64,000 bases of DNA from Desulfurella acetivorans A63 (lineage in GTDB: Bacteria; Campylobacterota_A; Desulfurellia; Desulfurellales; Desulfurellaceae). Below the pieces are notes generated by a model. That model saw nothing but the letters and a program-made list of their open reading frames with translations. It was not told where the DNA came from and ran no database searches. Numbering within the stretch: the stretch's first letter is position 1; each line of letters starts with the position of its first letter. The stretch covers positions 1,664,001-1,728,000 of the forward strand of contig CP007051.1 in NCBI GenBank assembly GCA_000517565.1, written 5' to 3'. Shown here in pieces: positions 9,793 to 18,317 of this stretch. Position numbers and translations under genes: made by a program.

Positions 9793-10932
9793 ATGAAAGG
9801 ATTTATTTTCTACAATCCAACACAGATTGTTTTTGGCGAAGATCAAACTAAAAAAATAGGTAAGTATATAAAAGATAAAAAATGCTTATTATTGTATGGT
9901 GGTGGGAGTATAAAGAAAAATGGAATATACGATAAAGTTGTAGAATCGCTAAATAAATACAACGTATCATTTGTTGAAAAATCAGGCATAAAACCTAACC
10001 CGGTTCTTTCATTTGTTTATGAAGCAATTGAATTTGCTAAAAAAGAGCAGGTGGAAGCTATATTGGCCGTTGGTGGTGGTAGCGTGATAGATAGTGCAAA
10101 AGCTATAGCAGCAGGTTTTTATTACGATGGTGATGTTTGGGATTTTTTCATTGATAAAGCCCAAATCAAACAAGCTTTGCCCATTTATACAGTTTTAACA
10201 CTTGCAGCTACTGCTTCGGAGATGAATTCAGGCGCTGTTATAACAAATGAAAAAACAAAGCAAAAATTTAATATAAGAAGCGATTGTTTGTTTCCAAAGG
10301 TTTCCATACTGGACCCAATAAATACATACACGGTACCAAAAGACCAGGTGGCAAATGGCAGTGTTGATGCTATTGTACATTTACTTGAAGGCTATTTTAC
10401 AAAAAAATATCCAAATACACCAATTCAGGATGGTTTTGTTGAAACACTTGTAAAAACAATTATTTCATCAACAAAAGAAATCTTAAAAGAACCGGCAAAC
10501 TATGACGCAAGGGCAAATTTCATGTGGTCTGCCACACTTGCTTTAAACGGCTTAACCACAGCAGGTATTGGCGAATACGCATTTCCAAATCACATGATTG
10601 GCCACTCTTTATCTGCGCTTTTTGATATAGCTCATGGTCAAAGCCTATCTATTGTTTTTCCTGCCTGGCTTAAGTATAATAAAGACACTTTAAACAATAG
10701 ACTTGAGCATTTTGGTAAAGAGGTCTTTGGCTTAAAATCGCCGGATAAAGCAATAGAAGAACTGGAAATCTATTTTAAAGCAATTGGAGCACCAACAAAA
10801 CTAAAAGATGTTAATCTATCCGAAACTGACATTGAAGCTATTGCACAAAATGCTATTTCTCTTGCTAAAAAATGGGGTCTAAATGATTACAGTACAGAAA
10901 AAATCGCGAGTATTTTAAAATTTGCATTGTAA
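9793..10932 (+). CDS. Iron-containing alcohol dehydrogenase (butanol dehydrogenase-like)
   Basis: Group III, NAD(P)H-dependent alcohol dehydrogenase of 379 aa (BdhA/YqhD relatives), interconverting aldehydes or ketones and alcohols in the cytoplasm. The Rossmann-like N-terminal domain carries the GGGS nucleotide motif (AVGGGSVIDSAKAIA). Metal ligands expected in the family are visible: Asp and His in VDAIVHLLEGYF, and the two His of MIGHSLSALFDIAHG. I chose ATG 9793 because AAGGGGG (9781-9787) lies five bases before it; the in-frame GTG at 9787 is itself part of that Shine-Dalgarno. Substrate is unknown. Confidence 0.93.
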   Translation: MKGFIFYNPTQIVFGEDQTKKIGKYIKDKKCLLLYGGGSIKKNGIYDKVVESLNKYNVSFVEKSGIKPNPVLSFVYEAIEFAKKEQVEAILAVGGGSVIDSAKAIAAGFYYDGDVWDFFIDKAQIKQALPIYTVLTLAATASEMNSGAVITNEKTKQKFNIRSDCLFPKVSILDPINTYTVPKDQVANGSVDAIVHLLEGYFTKKYPNTPIQDGFVETLVKTIISSTKEILKEPANYDARANFMWSATLALNGLTTAGIGEYAFPNHMIGHSLSALFDIAHGQSLSIVFPAWLKYNKDTLNNRLEHFGKEVFGLKSPDKAIEELEIYFKAIGAPTKLKDVNLSETDIEAIAQNAISLAKKWGLNDYSTEKIASILKFAL

Positions 10933-10944
10933 GGGAGGCAAAGT

Positions 10945-11136
10945 ATGGAGGTAAATGCAAATACTCAAATAGGCATAGATGTTTTAAAAAAAGCCATTGA
11001 TGCAAATAAAACTCAGGTAAGCAACCTGTTGAAAATGCAGCAAAATGCCCAAGACAAGCTAAATACTCAAATTCAAAAAAACGACACAGTGCCAAAATCC
11101 AACGTAATAGGGAGTTTGTTTGACAAAAGGGTATAG
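10945..11136 (+). CDS. Small YjfB-like putative motility protein
   Basis: A 63-aa protein starting 12 nt after the alcohol dehydrogenase stop, behind a clear AAGGGAGG Shine-Dalgarno. The segment TQIGIDVLKKAIDANKTQ followed by an LLKMQ stretch resembles the YjfB family of small putative motility proteins, whose members share an alternating pattern ending in xVLKKALD. It is predicted to be wholly helical with no membrane segment. The family's biochemical role is unknown. Its position away from the flagellar block at 46-52 kb is notable. Assignment is by pattern recognition and should be confirmed with a profile search. Confidence 0.6.
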   Translation: MEVNANTQIGIDVLKKAIDANKTQVSNLLKMQQNAQDKLNTQIQKNDTVPKSNVIGSLFDKRV

Positions 11137-11167
11137 TAAAAGCTAGTTTATAAATGGATATATAAAA

Positions 11168-11665
11168 ATGCTTGATTGTAGTGTTGAGCTTTTAATTAAT
11201 AGTGCTATAACTGCGCCAAAAGCTGGTGGCAAAGATGATGTAATTGTTGTTAATTTAACTGATAATGAGAAAATTAAACTCATACTTGATGCAATGGTAA
11301 AAATTTCTGAGAGTACTAATTTTAGCTTTTATAAAAGAGATTCAATTACATGTCAAAACATAAAACAAATAATATTTGTAGGCGCAAAAGACTATTACCA
11401 CAACTATAATTGCGGTTTTTGTGGGTATGAAACCTGTGATTTGTGCAAAAAAAACGGTGCCTTTTGCGCATTAACCATAACCGATTGTGGTATTGCGCTT
11501 GGTTCTTTAGTTAAACTTGCAAGTATTTTGGGCATCGACAATAGAATAATGCTATCACTTGGAAAAGCTGCCATTGAAACCGGTGTTATAAAAGGTGCTG
11601 TTGCAGTTTACGGTGTACCTTTGTATGTTAGCTCAAAAAGCATATTTTTTGATAGAAAATATTGA
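11168..11665 (+). CDS. DUF2148 ferredoxin-domain protein
   Basis: A 165-aa protein matching the DUF2148 family, found mainly in anaerobic bacteria and archaea. The N-terminal ITAPKAGGKDDV is a family signature. A cysteine cluster CGFCGYETCDLC near residues 83-94, with further cysteines in FCALTITDC, could bind an Fe-S cluster. The C-terminal half (IDNRIMLSLGKAAIETG) resembles the part shared with nitroreductase-like folds. No function is established. No convincing Shine-Dalgarno precedes ATG 11168. It converges on the PP-loop gene with only 2 nt between the two stops and no hairpin. Confidence 0.8.
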   Translation: MLDCSVELLINSAITAPKAGGKDDVIVVNLTDNEKIKLILDAMVKISESTNFSFYKRDSITCQNIKQIIFVGAKDYYHNYNCGFCGYETCDLCKKNGAFCALTITDCGIALGSLVKLASILGIDNRIMLSLGKAAIETGVIKGAVAVYGVPLYVSSKSIFFDRKY

Positions 11666-11667
11666 AT

Positions 11668-12303
11668 TTATTCTAAACTACACTGTAAATAGTAATATTT
11701 TTCAGAATCTTTTATAAAATCAGTTTTTAATTTAAAACTTCTATCATACAAAGGACAATATGTCACAATTGTATGAAATTCACCAGCTTCGCCTGCTGGA
11801 TCAATGTGCGGATTTTCGTTTAAAAATCTATATAAATCGTCTTCTGTTTCAAAAGTGTATCCTAAATATTTTTTATCAAGCTTAAATTTATCGCAAGCAA
11901 TTATACTGTATTTAAATCCGCAATCCAGCATTTTCTTGACTAAAATTTTACTGTCTTGTTTCCACAGTGGTTCTAAAAACTCTTTGTTTGATCTTTTAGC
12001 AAGTTCTCTTAGCCAATCGTAGTGAGACTCCAAGTAAATATCTCCACTTATAATCATATCAATATCAAGTGCTTTTAAAAATTCTACAAATTGTTCCTGA
12101 CCATTTTTCATATCAAATATTAAAAGTTCTTTTTTGCATGATTTCGCTAAAAGTTTTAGAGCATTTAAGTTTTCATAATGAACAGATAAACCTACTGTAG
12201 TCTTTAGCAGCAAAAAATACATGACATAAATATCGTTTTTTTGAGCTAAATAAGTGGCAAAGAGACCGTCTTTGCCACCTGAAAAAAATGATATAGCTTT
12301 CAA
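11668..12303 (-). CDS. PP-loop ATPase, diphthine-ammonia ligase-like
   Basis: A 211-aa adenine-nucleotide alpha-hydrolase of the Dph6/MJ0570 family. The N-terminal PP-loop SGGKDG binds ATP for an adenylation step, and the later region with SGDIYLESHYDWL and LEPLWKQDS is family-typical (GD and EPLW signatures). In eukaryotes and archaea the family amidates diphthine on EF-2, which bacteria lack, so the bacterial substrate is unknown. It follows the FKBP gene by 6 nt and is probably cotranscribed with it. Confidence 0.8.
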   Translation of the reverse strand: MKAISFFSGGKDGLFATYLAQKNDIYVMYFLLLKTTVGLSVHYENLNALKLLAKSCKKELLIFDMKNGQEQFVEFLKALDIDMIISGDIYLESHYDWLRELAKRSNKEFLEPLWKQDSKILVKKMLDCGFKYSIIACDKFKLDKKYLGYTFETEDDLYRFLNENPHIDPAGEAGEFHTIVTYCPLYDRSFKLKTDFIKDSEKYYYLQCSLE

Positions 12304-12309
12304 ATTTAA

Positions 12310-12747
12310 TTAAGATGCTGCTTCTACTTTTACAAGTTCAATTTCAAAATTAAGGTTTTTACCAGCCAAGGGATGATTACCGTCAAGTGTTAACTCTTCT
12401 TCGTTTTTGTCAATTACGCTAAATAGCACTACACTGCCATCGGGCTGTTGACCTTGAAGTCTATCTCCAATTTGGGGATCTAGGTCTGGAGGTAGTTGAG
12501 ATTTGTTAATTACAATAACACGCTCATTGTAGTATGGCCCGTAAGCTTCTTCAGGTTTTAGTGTAAATGATTTTTTTTGCCCTTCTTCTAAGCCAATAAC
12601 TGCTTCTTCAAAACCCGGTATTATAGTCCCATCACCTATTATAAACTCCAAAGGGCTTGATTCAATAGATGAGTCAAAAACACTACCATCATCTAATTTT
12701 CCTACATAATGTACTAATACCTTGTCGCCTTTTTGCGCAATAGCCAT
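12310..12747 (-). CDS. FKBP-type peptidyl-prolyl isomerase (SlyD-like)
   Basis: A 145-aa cytoplasmic FKBP with a SlyD-style insert. The N-terminal part (VLVHYVGKLDDGSVFDSS, then PLEFIIGDGTIIPGFEEA) is the FKBP active-site region, interrupted by an IF chaperone domain (PEEAYGPYYNERV through SQLPPDL) and closed by DGNHPLAGKNLNFEIELV. It catalyses cis-trans isomerisation of prolyl bonds and may chaperone folding. The His/Cys-rich metal-binding tail of E. coli SlyD is absent. A GAGGTG Shine-Dalgarno precedes ATG 12747. Confidence 0.93.
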   Translation of the reverse strand: MAIAQKGDKVLVHYVGKLDDGSVFDSSIESSPLEFIIGDGTIIPGFEEAVIGLEEGQKKSFTLKPEEAYGPYYNERVIVINKSQLPPDLDPQIGDRLQGQQPDGSVVLFSVIDKNEEELTLDGNHPLAGKNLNFEIELVKVEAAS

Positions 12748-12782
12748 GAAACACCTCGAAATATAAAAATTTATTTAGAAAA

Positions 12783-13292
12783 TCACTCACCAAATGTTAT
12801 AACTACAAAACCCAACTGAGAGTTTGTACTCATGATGGGCACTATAAGATAAGACAAACCGGGTTGAAGTTGCTTTATGGTAATTTCTTTGTAATTTGCA
12901 AAGTCTTCCGGGTAAATTTTGTCAAATTTTTCACCTTCAAATTTCTTATTTGTACCAACAGTTATCTTACCATCTCTTACCAAGTTAATGTCTTTGAAGC
13001 CTTTTTGTCTTACAAGCTCATTAAAGCATTCATTAATTATCTGATTATTGTTTGACTCAATAGCATTTTTTACAAAATAACTAAGGGGTACAGCTACACT
13101 TTTCATAAGTGAATCAGTTTTTGCTTTTTGTGAAGCTTCAAAATTAGCATTCATCTGGGCAATTTTGTTTGAAAATGCCAACTCTTGTGCTTTTTTAAAT
13201 GAATTTAGCTTAATAGAGCCATAAAAATACACACCTACAATACATAGTATTAATATTAAAATCACAATATAACATATCTTTTTTGATTCCAA
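12783..13292 (-). CDS. Single-pass membrane protein with extracytoplasmic domain
   Basis: A 169-aa protein of unknown function. Residues 6-25 form a transmembrane helix, followed by a helical, possibly coiled segment (about 30-60) and a mixed alpha/beta domain containing LVRDGKITVGTNKKFEGE and ending in a beta strand. This resembles a small Cache/PAS-like sensor domain without a cytoplasmic output module. The start is TTG 13292, supported by AAAAGGAGG seven bases upstream and by a promoter at 13315-13343. It is divergent from uppP. Confidence 0.65.
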   Translation of the reverse strand: MESKKICYIVILILILCIVGVYFYGSIKLNSFKKAQELAFSNKIAQMNANFEASQKAKTDSLMKSVAVPLSYFVKNAIESNNNQIINECFNELVRQKGFKDINLVRDGKITVGTNKKFEGEKFDKIYPEDFANYKEITIKQLQPGLSYLIVPIMSTNSQLGFVVITFGE

Positions 13293-13314
13293 GAGATAAC
13301 CTCCTTTTCATTTT

Positions 13315-13343
13315 AGTATATTTAATCTTTGCAAAAAAGTCAA
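13315..13343 (-). promoter_or_regulatory. Promoter for the single-pass membrane protein gene
   Basis: Minus strand: TTGACT (13343-13338), 17-nt spacer, TATACT (13320-13315), followed by an AAAAGGAGG Shine-Dalgarno and the TTG start. It is divergent from the uppP promoter. Confidence 0.65.
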
Positions 13344-13356
13344 GTGCAAAATAAAA

Positions 13357-13385
13357 TTGACAAATCACAAAACGATATGTAAAAT
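13357..13385 (+). promoter_or_regulatory. Promoter for uppP, near-leaderless
   Basis: TTGACA 13357-13362, 17-nt spacer, TAAAAT 13380-13385. The ATG at 13396 is only 10 nt beyond the -10, so the mRNA would have a leader of about 3-5 nt. No Shine-Dalgarno is present. Confidence 0.65.
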
Positions 13386-13395
13386 CCTTAGCGTT

Positions 13396-14157
13396 ATGAG
13401 TATTTTTCATGCCATTGTTTTGGGTATTGTAGAAGGCGTATTGGAATTTCTGCCTGTGTCTGCTGCTGGAAACCTCACTCTGGTTGGCAAGTTACTGGGC
13501 ATACCTTCAAGTGATTTTATCAAAATATACGAAATTGTTATGCAGCTTGGCGCTGTTTTTGCTGTGCTCATTCTTTACGCAAAAAGACTTTTAGTGGACA
13601 TAAAAACACTAAAAAAGGTAATTTATGCCTTTATACCTACAGGTATTTTAGGATTGATCGTATACAAACCTGTAAAACACTATTTATTGTACAATGATAA
13701 AATTACCGTAATTTCTCTAATTATAGGCGGCATTATAATTATAGCTATTGAATTATCCAAAAAGAAACCTACTATTTACAAAATAGATGATCTTAGCACA
13801 AAAAAAGCTATTTTGCTTGGCTTTATCCAGGCTCTTGCCTTTATACCTGGCGTATCGAGGTCTGGGGCAACTATTGTAGGCGGTATTTTGCTTGGTATGG
13901 ACAGAAAAACATCTGTGGAATTTTCATTTTTGCTTGCGATTCCAACGATTCTAAGTGCTGGTTCATACGCATTATTAAAAGATCATGCTCAAATTTCACA
14001 CAGTGACTTTTTGGCTATGGGCGTAAGTTTTGTGACTGCCTTGATATTTGCAATCATTAGTGTCAAAACTTTTTTGCGCTTTATTTCAACAAACAATCTA
14101 ATGGCTTTTGGTTTTTACAGGATTATAGTGGGCATTGCTTATTTGGTGTTTGCTTAA
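13396..14157 (+). CDS. uppP: Undecaprenyl-diphosphatase family protein (BacA/UppP) with altered motif
   Basis: A 253-aa polytopic membrane protein of the BacA/UppP family, which recycles undecaprenyl pyrophosphate for cell-wall synthesis. The first motif is EGVLEFLPVSAAGNL (Glu13, Glu17, Ser22) and the second is PGVSRSGATIVGG. Standard enzymes read EFLPVSSTGHL: the positions equivalent to E. coli Ser27, Thr28 and His30 are Ala23, Ala24 and Asn26 here, while both glutamates and the arginine motif remain. I start at ATG 13396, giving the family's normal N-terminus; the upstream in-frame triplet at 13357 is the promoter -35. It may be an active variant or a paralogue with another phosphate substrate. 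Confidence 0.88.
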   Translation: MSIFHAIVLGIVEGVLEFLPVSAAGNLTLVGKLLGIPSSDFIKIYEIVMQLGAVFAVLILYAKRLLVDIKTLKKVIYAFIPTGILGLIVYKPVKHYLLYNDKITVISLIIGGIIIIAIELSKKKPTIYKIDDLSTKKAILLGFIQALAFIPGVSRSGATIVGGILLGMDRKTSVEFSFLLAIPTILSAGSYALLKDHAQISHSDFLAMGVSFVTALIFAIISVKTFLRFISTNNLMAFGFYRIIVGIAYLVFA

Positions 14158-14160
14158 GAA

Positions 14161-14190
14161 TTGGCTACCCAAAAAGAGTAGCCAAAATTT
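14161..14190. terminator. Bidirectional terminator between uppP and the UPF0173 gene
   Basis: An 8-bp perfect stem TTGGCTAC/GTAGCCAA (14161-14168 and 14178-14185) with a 9-nt loop lies between two convergent stop codons. It is followed by a short T-rich stretch on the plus strand and by an AAGAATT region on the other side. It probably serves both genes. Confidence 0.75.
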
Positions 14191-14871
14191 CTACAGATTT
14201 AGAGTTTCGTTTGGTTTTAAAATTACTACTTCACATGGAAACTTCACAGCATTCTTAAATTCCTGCGGGTCTGCTTTAATTATATCCCAGGTGTTATAGT
14301 GTATAGGAAGCACTTTCTTTGGCTTTAAAAACTCAACTGCTTTTGCAGCATCTGTTATTCCCATTGTAAAATTGTCGCCAATGGGTAAAATCGCAAGATC
14401 AAGACCATTTTCGCCAATTAATTGCATATCCAAAAACAAGCCCGTATCGCCTGAATGATAAAATTTTTTACCATCAAGTTCAACAACATAACCACATGGG
14501 TTTCCTGTATAGATTATTTTATCTCCTTCTATTACACTGCTACCATGATGTGCTATTGTAAGCTTTACCCAAAATGAATCACTAAACCTATGCGCACCAC
14601 CTATGTGCATGGGATGGACTTTTGCGGCACCTTTTGATTGACAATACATTGCAAGCTCAAATGGCGCAATAATTGTAGCTGAATTTGCTTTTGCAATTTC
14701 AAGTGCATCTCCTATGTGATCTCCATGACCGTGTGTAAGTAAAATGTAGTCTACTTTCACATCGCCTGGTTTAATAGTTGCCTGCGGATTACCTGTTAAA
14801 AAAGGGTCAATAATGATAGAAACGCTTCCTTTTGCCATAACTGCCGCATGGCCTAAATAGGTAAGTTGCAT
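14191..14871 (-). CDS. UPF0173 metallo-beta-lactamase-fold hydrolase
   Basis: A 226-aa soluble protein of the UPF0173 family. It has the metallo-beta-lactamase HxHxDH motif (THGHGDHIGD), downstream histidines in IAHHGSS and YHSGDTGLF, and a C-terminal LPIHYNTWD. This indicates a binuclear zinc or iron site. The natural substrate of the family is unknown. An AAAGGAGG Shine-Dalgarno precedes ATG 14871. It is the last gene of the rib/pyr run, 12 nt after pyrE. Confidence 0.9.
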   Translation of the reverse strand: MQLTYLGHAAVMAKGSVSIIIDPFLTGNPQATIKPGDVKVDYILLTHGHGDHIGDALEIAKANSATIIAPFELAMYCQSKGAAKVHPMHIGGAHRFSDSFWVKLTIAHHGSSVIEGDKIIYTGNPCGYVVELDGKKFYHSGDTGLFLDMQLIGENGLDLAILPIGDNFTMGITDAAKAVEFLKPKKVLPIHYNTWDIIKADPQEFKNAVKFPCEVVILKPNETLNL

Positions 14872-14883
14872 AAAGCACCTCCT

Positions 14884-15456
14884 TTATATTTTTCTGCTGC
14901 CTGGCTTTACAAGTGGTATATTTTCTTTACACAAAGGACAATTTTCAGGCTCGTAATTTACAATATTGAGCCTTATTAGCGGAAAGTAATCTAGTTCTGT
15001 CTTAAATCCTCCGCCTCTATCAACAAGCGCACCTATGCCAACTATATTGTTAGAGTACTGCTTTACAACTTCAATAGTTTCATAAACGCTTTTCCCAGTT
15101 GTAACAACATCTTCTACAACTAATACCCTTTCGTTTTTTTCTATAAAAAAATTGCGCTTTAGTGTTAGTACATTATCAACGCGTTCTGCAAAAACACTTC
15201 GAGCGCCAAGATGTCGCGCAACTTCATATGAAACCAAAATTGCCCCCATAGCAGGACCAATAACGACATCTATTTTGGCGTCTTTAAAATGCTCTGCAAT
15301 AGATGAGCATAGTTTTTCTGCATAATCTGGATATTGAAGCACAAGTGCAGATTGCAAATAATATTTGCTATGCAAACCACTTGTCAGCTTAAAGTGACCT
15401 TCTAGATAAGCACCACATTTTTTGTAGATATCTAAGGCTTCTTCTTGTGTTAACAT
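14884..15456 (-). CDS. pyrE: Orotate phosphoribosyltransferase
   Basis: A 190-aa type I phosphoribosyltransferase that joins orotate to PRPP to form OMP. The PRPP-binding motif is VLVVEDVVTTGKS, and the N-terminal HFKLTSGLHSKYYLQ loop is characteristic. A C-terminal tail with CPLCKEN carries a CxxC as in several thermophile and campylobacterial homologues. It directly follows pyrF (1-nt separation), so the last two steps of UMP synthesis are coupled. Confidence 0.95.
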   Translation of the reverse strand: MLTQEEALDIYKKCGAYLEGHFKLTSGLHSKYYLQSALVLQYPDYAEKLCSSIAEHFKDAKIDVVIGPAMGAILVSYEVARHLGARSVFAERVDNVLTLKRNFFIEKNERVLVVEDVVTTGKSVYETIEVVKQYSNNIVGIGALVDRGGGFKTELDYFPLIRLNIVNYEPENCPLCKENIPLVKPGSRKI

Positions 15457-16170
15457 TTAATCTTCTCCTTTCATATTTTTAATACAAGCAATGGCTGCCT
15501 GTTTTGGGTTTTTGGCTTTTATAATTGGTCTTCCAACCACTATATAGTCTGCTTTGTTTTCTATGGCAAACCTTGGTGTGCTTGCGCGTTTTTGGTCATC
15601 ATTTGAGTTATCCATCCTGATGCCCGGTGTAACTACCACGATATCATCACCAAGCTTATCTTTTAAAAGTTTAGCCTCAAAAGGTGAAGCAACAAAACCT
15701 CTAAGGCCAACTTCATAAGCATTTTTAGCCAAACCAAAAATTGCCTCTTCAATAGGCTTTTCTATAAACATACCATTTGTTAGACTTTCTTGATCCATAC
15801 TTGTCAAAATTGTAACACCAAGAAGCAATGCGCCGGATTTTCCAAATTTATCTTCATAGCGCTTTTTTCCAGAAATAGCCGCTTCTATCATTGATTTTGC
15901 ACCTATTGTATGTAACGTAAGCATGGATGCGCCCATTGCACAAGCCTGATAAACAGCCAGCTCAACTGTGTTTGGTATATCAAAAAATTTTAAATCTAAA
16001 AAAAACTTTTTATCTTTTGATTTTAAATAATCAATAATCTTAAAACCATACCCGATAAACGGTGCAAGCCCTATTTTGTAAATAGAAACTTCATCGCTAA
16101 GCTCATCAACAATCATACATGCATCTTCAAATGTATCAACATCCAAAGCTACAATCAGCCTATCTTTCAT
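15457..16170 (-). CDS. pyrF: Orotidine 5'-phosphate decarboxylase
   Basis: A 237-aa TIM-barrel enzyme that decarboxylates OMP to UMP. The catalytic Lys/Asp motif DLKFFDIPNTV is intact near residues 58-68, and the phosphate loop appears as GRPIIKAKNP near the C-terminus. It overlaps the end of nusB by 11 nt and precedes pyrE, forming nusB-pyrF-pyrE. Confidence 0.97.
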   Translation of the reverse strand: MKDRLIVALDVDTFEDACMIVDELSDEVSIYKIGLAPFIGYGFKIIDYLKSKDKKFFLDLKFFDIPNTVELAVYQACAMGASMLTLHTIGAKSMIEAAISGKKRYEDKFGKSGALLLGVTILTSMDQESLTNGMFIEKPIEEAIFGLAKNAYEVGLRGFVASPFEAKLLKDKLGDDIVVVTPGIRMDNSNDDQKRASTPRFAIENKADYIVVGRPIIKAKNPKQAAIACIKNMKGED

Positions 16171-16552
16171 ATTTTTCTCCTATGCAATCAAGTATTGCGT
16201 TTACAATGGCTTTAGATACATCATCACCGTATTCTTTTGCAATTTCTACAGCTTCGTTTATAACAATGCTTTTTGGCAAATTGGTGTATAATAACTCAAA
16301 TGCTCCAACTTTGAGTATGCTTTTATCAAGCTGATTGAGTTTTTCATACTCTTTTGAACAATTTTTTATGCATTCTTCAAGTTTTTCTTCAACTTTCAAT
16401 ATACCATCTACAAGCATAGCTAGCTCTTCTTTTTCCAAGTCTTTTTTAATTTTTGTTAAATTACACAAAAAATCAGAGAATGCAAATGAATCATTGAGCG
16501 TTTTTGCATATAAGAATTTCATTGCCTCGCTTCTTATTGTCCGCCTTGACAT
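16160..16552 (-). CDS. nusB: Transcription antitermination factor NusB
   Basis: A 130-aa all-helical RNA-binding protein. The N-terminal RRTIRSEAMKFLYA and the C-terminal LPKSIVINEAVEIAKEYGDD with FVNAILD-like ending (KAIVNAILDCIG) are the family signatures. NusB binds boxA RNA with NusE (S10) in rRNA antitermination. The ribH-nusB order is widely conserved in bacteria and is seen here with a 6-nt gap. Confidence 0.95.
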   Translation of the reverse strand: MSRRTIRSEAMKFLYAKTLNDSFAFSDFLCNLTKIKKDLEKEELAMLVDGILKVEEKLEECIKNCSKEYEKLNQLDKSILKVGAFELLYTNLPKSIVINEAVEIAKEYGDDVSKAIVNAILDCIGEKYER

Positions 16553-16558
16553 AATTTA

Positions 16559-17017
16559 TTATATTGCTTCAAAAAGATTAATCATCTCAAGTAAAGCAAG
16601 TGCTGCATCAAAGCCTTTATTGCCCATTTTTGTACCAGCGCGCTCAATTGCCTGATCGATTGTGTCTGTTGTCAACACACCGTAAGATATTGGCATTTTG
16701 GCTTTTTGAGCTATTTGAGCTATGCCTTTTGTGGTTTCTTGTGCAATAAAATCAAAATGAGGCGTAGCTCCTCTAATAATTGCGCCAAGGCATAATATAC
16801 CATCAAAATCTTTTTCTACAATTTTTGATAGCAAAATAGGTATTTCAAATGCACCTGGCACTTTATAAATAGTTAAATTGTCCTTGCTTCCGCCTTCACG
16901 CAAAATTGCATCAATTGCACCCTCAAGCAATTTATCAGATATAAAACTATTAAACCTACTAACTATGATTGCTATTTTTTTATTTTTTGCACTAAGCAAA
17001 CCTTCAACATAATTCAT
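16559..17017 (-). CDS. ribH: 6,7-dimethyl-8-ribityllumazine synthase
   Basis: A 152-aa lumazine synthase, which condenses ribityl-amino-uracil with dihydroxybutanone phosphate and assembles into an icosahedral capsid or pentamers. Visible signatures are ISRFNSFIS-like VSRFNSFI at the N-terminus, VPGAFEIP, CLGAIIRGATPHFD (substrate and catalytic His) and GVLTTDTIDQAIERAG. Third enzyme of the ribD-ribE-ribBA-ribH run. Confidence 0.97.
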   Translation of the reverse strand: MNYVEGLLSAKNKKIAIIVSRFNSFISDKLLEGAIDAILREGGSKDNLTIYKVPGAFEIPILLSKIVEKDFDGILCLGAIIRGATPHFDFIAQETTKGIAQIAQKAKMPISYGVLTTDTIDQAIERAGTKMGNKGFDAALALLEMINLFEAI

Positions 17018-17027
17018 ACATAACTCC

Positions 17028-18317
17028 CTAAACTTTATTTAACATGTGTCCCATTTTAGTTTTTTTAACAGACAGGTAGCATTTATTAACATCATTTGGC
17101 TCAATTTCTATCGGCACTCTTTCTACTACTTCCAGACCATAGCCTTTTAAAGCTACGATTTTTTTAGGGTTATTAGTCATAAGCCTCATTTTTCTAACAC
17201 CTAAATCTACAAGCATTTGCGCGCCTATGCCATAGTTTCTCAAGTCCGCTTTAAAACCTAACTTTTCATTTGCTTCAACTGTATCGTATCCTTCATCTTG
17301 AAGCTTATAGGCTTTAATTTTGTTTGATAAACCTATACCTCTGCCTTCTTGCTGCATGTATAGCACTACGCCTTTACCTGCTTTTTCTACCATTTTCATA
17401 GCAGTATGCAATTGGTCACCGCAATCACATCTTAAAGATCCCAAAATATCGCCAGTTAAGCATGAAGAATGAACCCTAACAAGCACAGGTTCATCGGGAC
17501 TTATGTGACCTTTTACGAGAGCCACATGCTCATAATTATCTATAGAATTAGTATAAACAATAATTTCAAAATCTCCATATTTTGTAGGCAGATGTGCACT
17601 TGCCTGCCTTTTTATGAGTTTTTCTGTACGCATCCTATATTCGATAATGTCTGCAATTGTAGCAATTTTAATATTATGCTGTTTTGCAAACTCAATTAAC
17701 TGCTCAGTACGTGCCATAGTGCCATCTTCATTCATAATCTCACAAATCACAGCAGCCGGGATCAGACCTGCCATTTTGGCTAAATCCACGCTACCTTCTG
17801 TGTGGCCTGCCCTCACCAATACACCGCCCTTTTTTGCAATAAGCGGAAATACATGACCGGGCTTAACAAAATCTTCTGGTTTTGCATCTGGCTTTATTGC
17901 TGTTTGTATTGTAAGCGATCTATCCGCTGCAGAAATACCTGTAGTGGTACCATGTTTTGCATCAATTGAAACAGTAAAAGCTGTCCTGAATGGATCTTCG
18001 CTTTCTACCATCAAGTCCAGACCCAATCTATCCAAAATTTGTTTTTCGGCAGGAAAACAAATAAGACCACGCGCATATTTTGCCATAAAATTTATAGCTT
18101 CAGGCGTAGCAAATTGGGCAGCTATGACTAAATCGCCTTCGTTTTCTCTGTCTTCATCGTCCACAAGGATTATCATTCTGCCTGATTTTATTTCTTCTAT
18201 TGCTTCCTGTGTGGTACAAAATGCACTTTTTAAGCTTGCAGGAAGATTTTTATTATCTTCGTATTTGAGAGATTTAAGCGTTGTATCAAAAACATCAGTT
18301 TTTGTTTCCATAATCAT
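17028..18317 (-). CDS. ribBA: Bifunctional DHBP synthase / GTP cyclohydrolase II
   Basis: A 429-aa fusion. The N-terminal RibB domain (about 30-230) converts ribulose 5-phosphate to 3,4-dihydroxy-2-butanone 4-phosphate, with the acidic metal loop [11 protein letters not shown] and HTEGSVDL. The C-terminal RibA domain (about 235-425) opens GTP, with the zinc cysteines in [17 protein letters not shown] and the catalytic QQEGRGIGL. Both active sites look intact. ATG 18317 overlaps the ribE TGA; a second ATG two codons later is equally spaced from the GAGGTG Shine-Dalgarno. The two domains supply both branches of the riboflavin pathway. Confidence 0.97.
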   Translation of the reverse strand: MIMETKTDVFDTTLKSLKYEDNKNLPASLKSAFCTTQEAIEEIKSGRMIILVDDEDRENEGDLVIAAQFATPEAINFMAKYARGLICFPAEKQILDRLGLDLMVESEDPFRTAFTVSIDAKHGTTTGISAADRSLTIQTAIKPDAKPEDFVKPGHVFPLIAKKGGVLVRAGHTEGSVDLAKMAGLIPAAVICEIMNEDGTMARTEQLIEFAKQHNIKIATIADIIEYRMRTEKLIKRQASAHLPTKYGDFEIIVYTNSIDNYEHVALVKGHISPDEPVLVRVHSSCLTGDILGSLRCDCGDQLHTAMKMVEKAGKGVVLYMQQEGRGIGLSNKIKAYKLQDEGYDTVEANEKLGFKADLRNYGIGAQMLVDLGVRKMRLMTNNPKKIVALKGYGLEVVERVPIEIEPNDVNKCYLSVKKTKMGHMLNKV

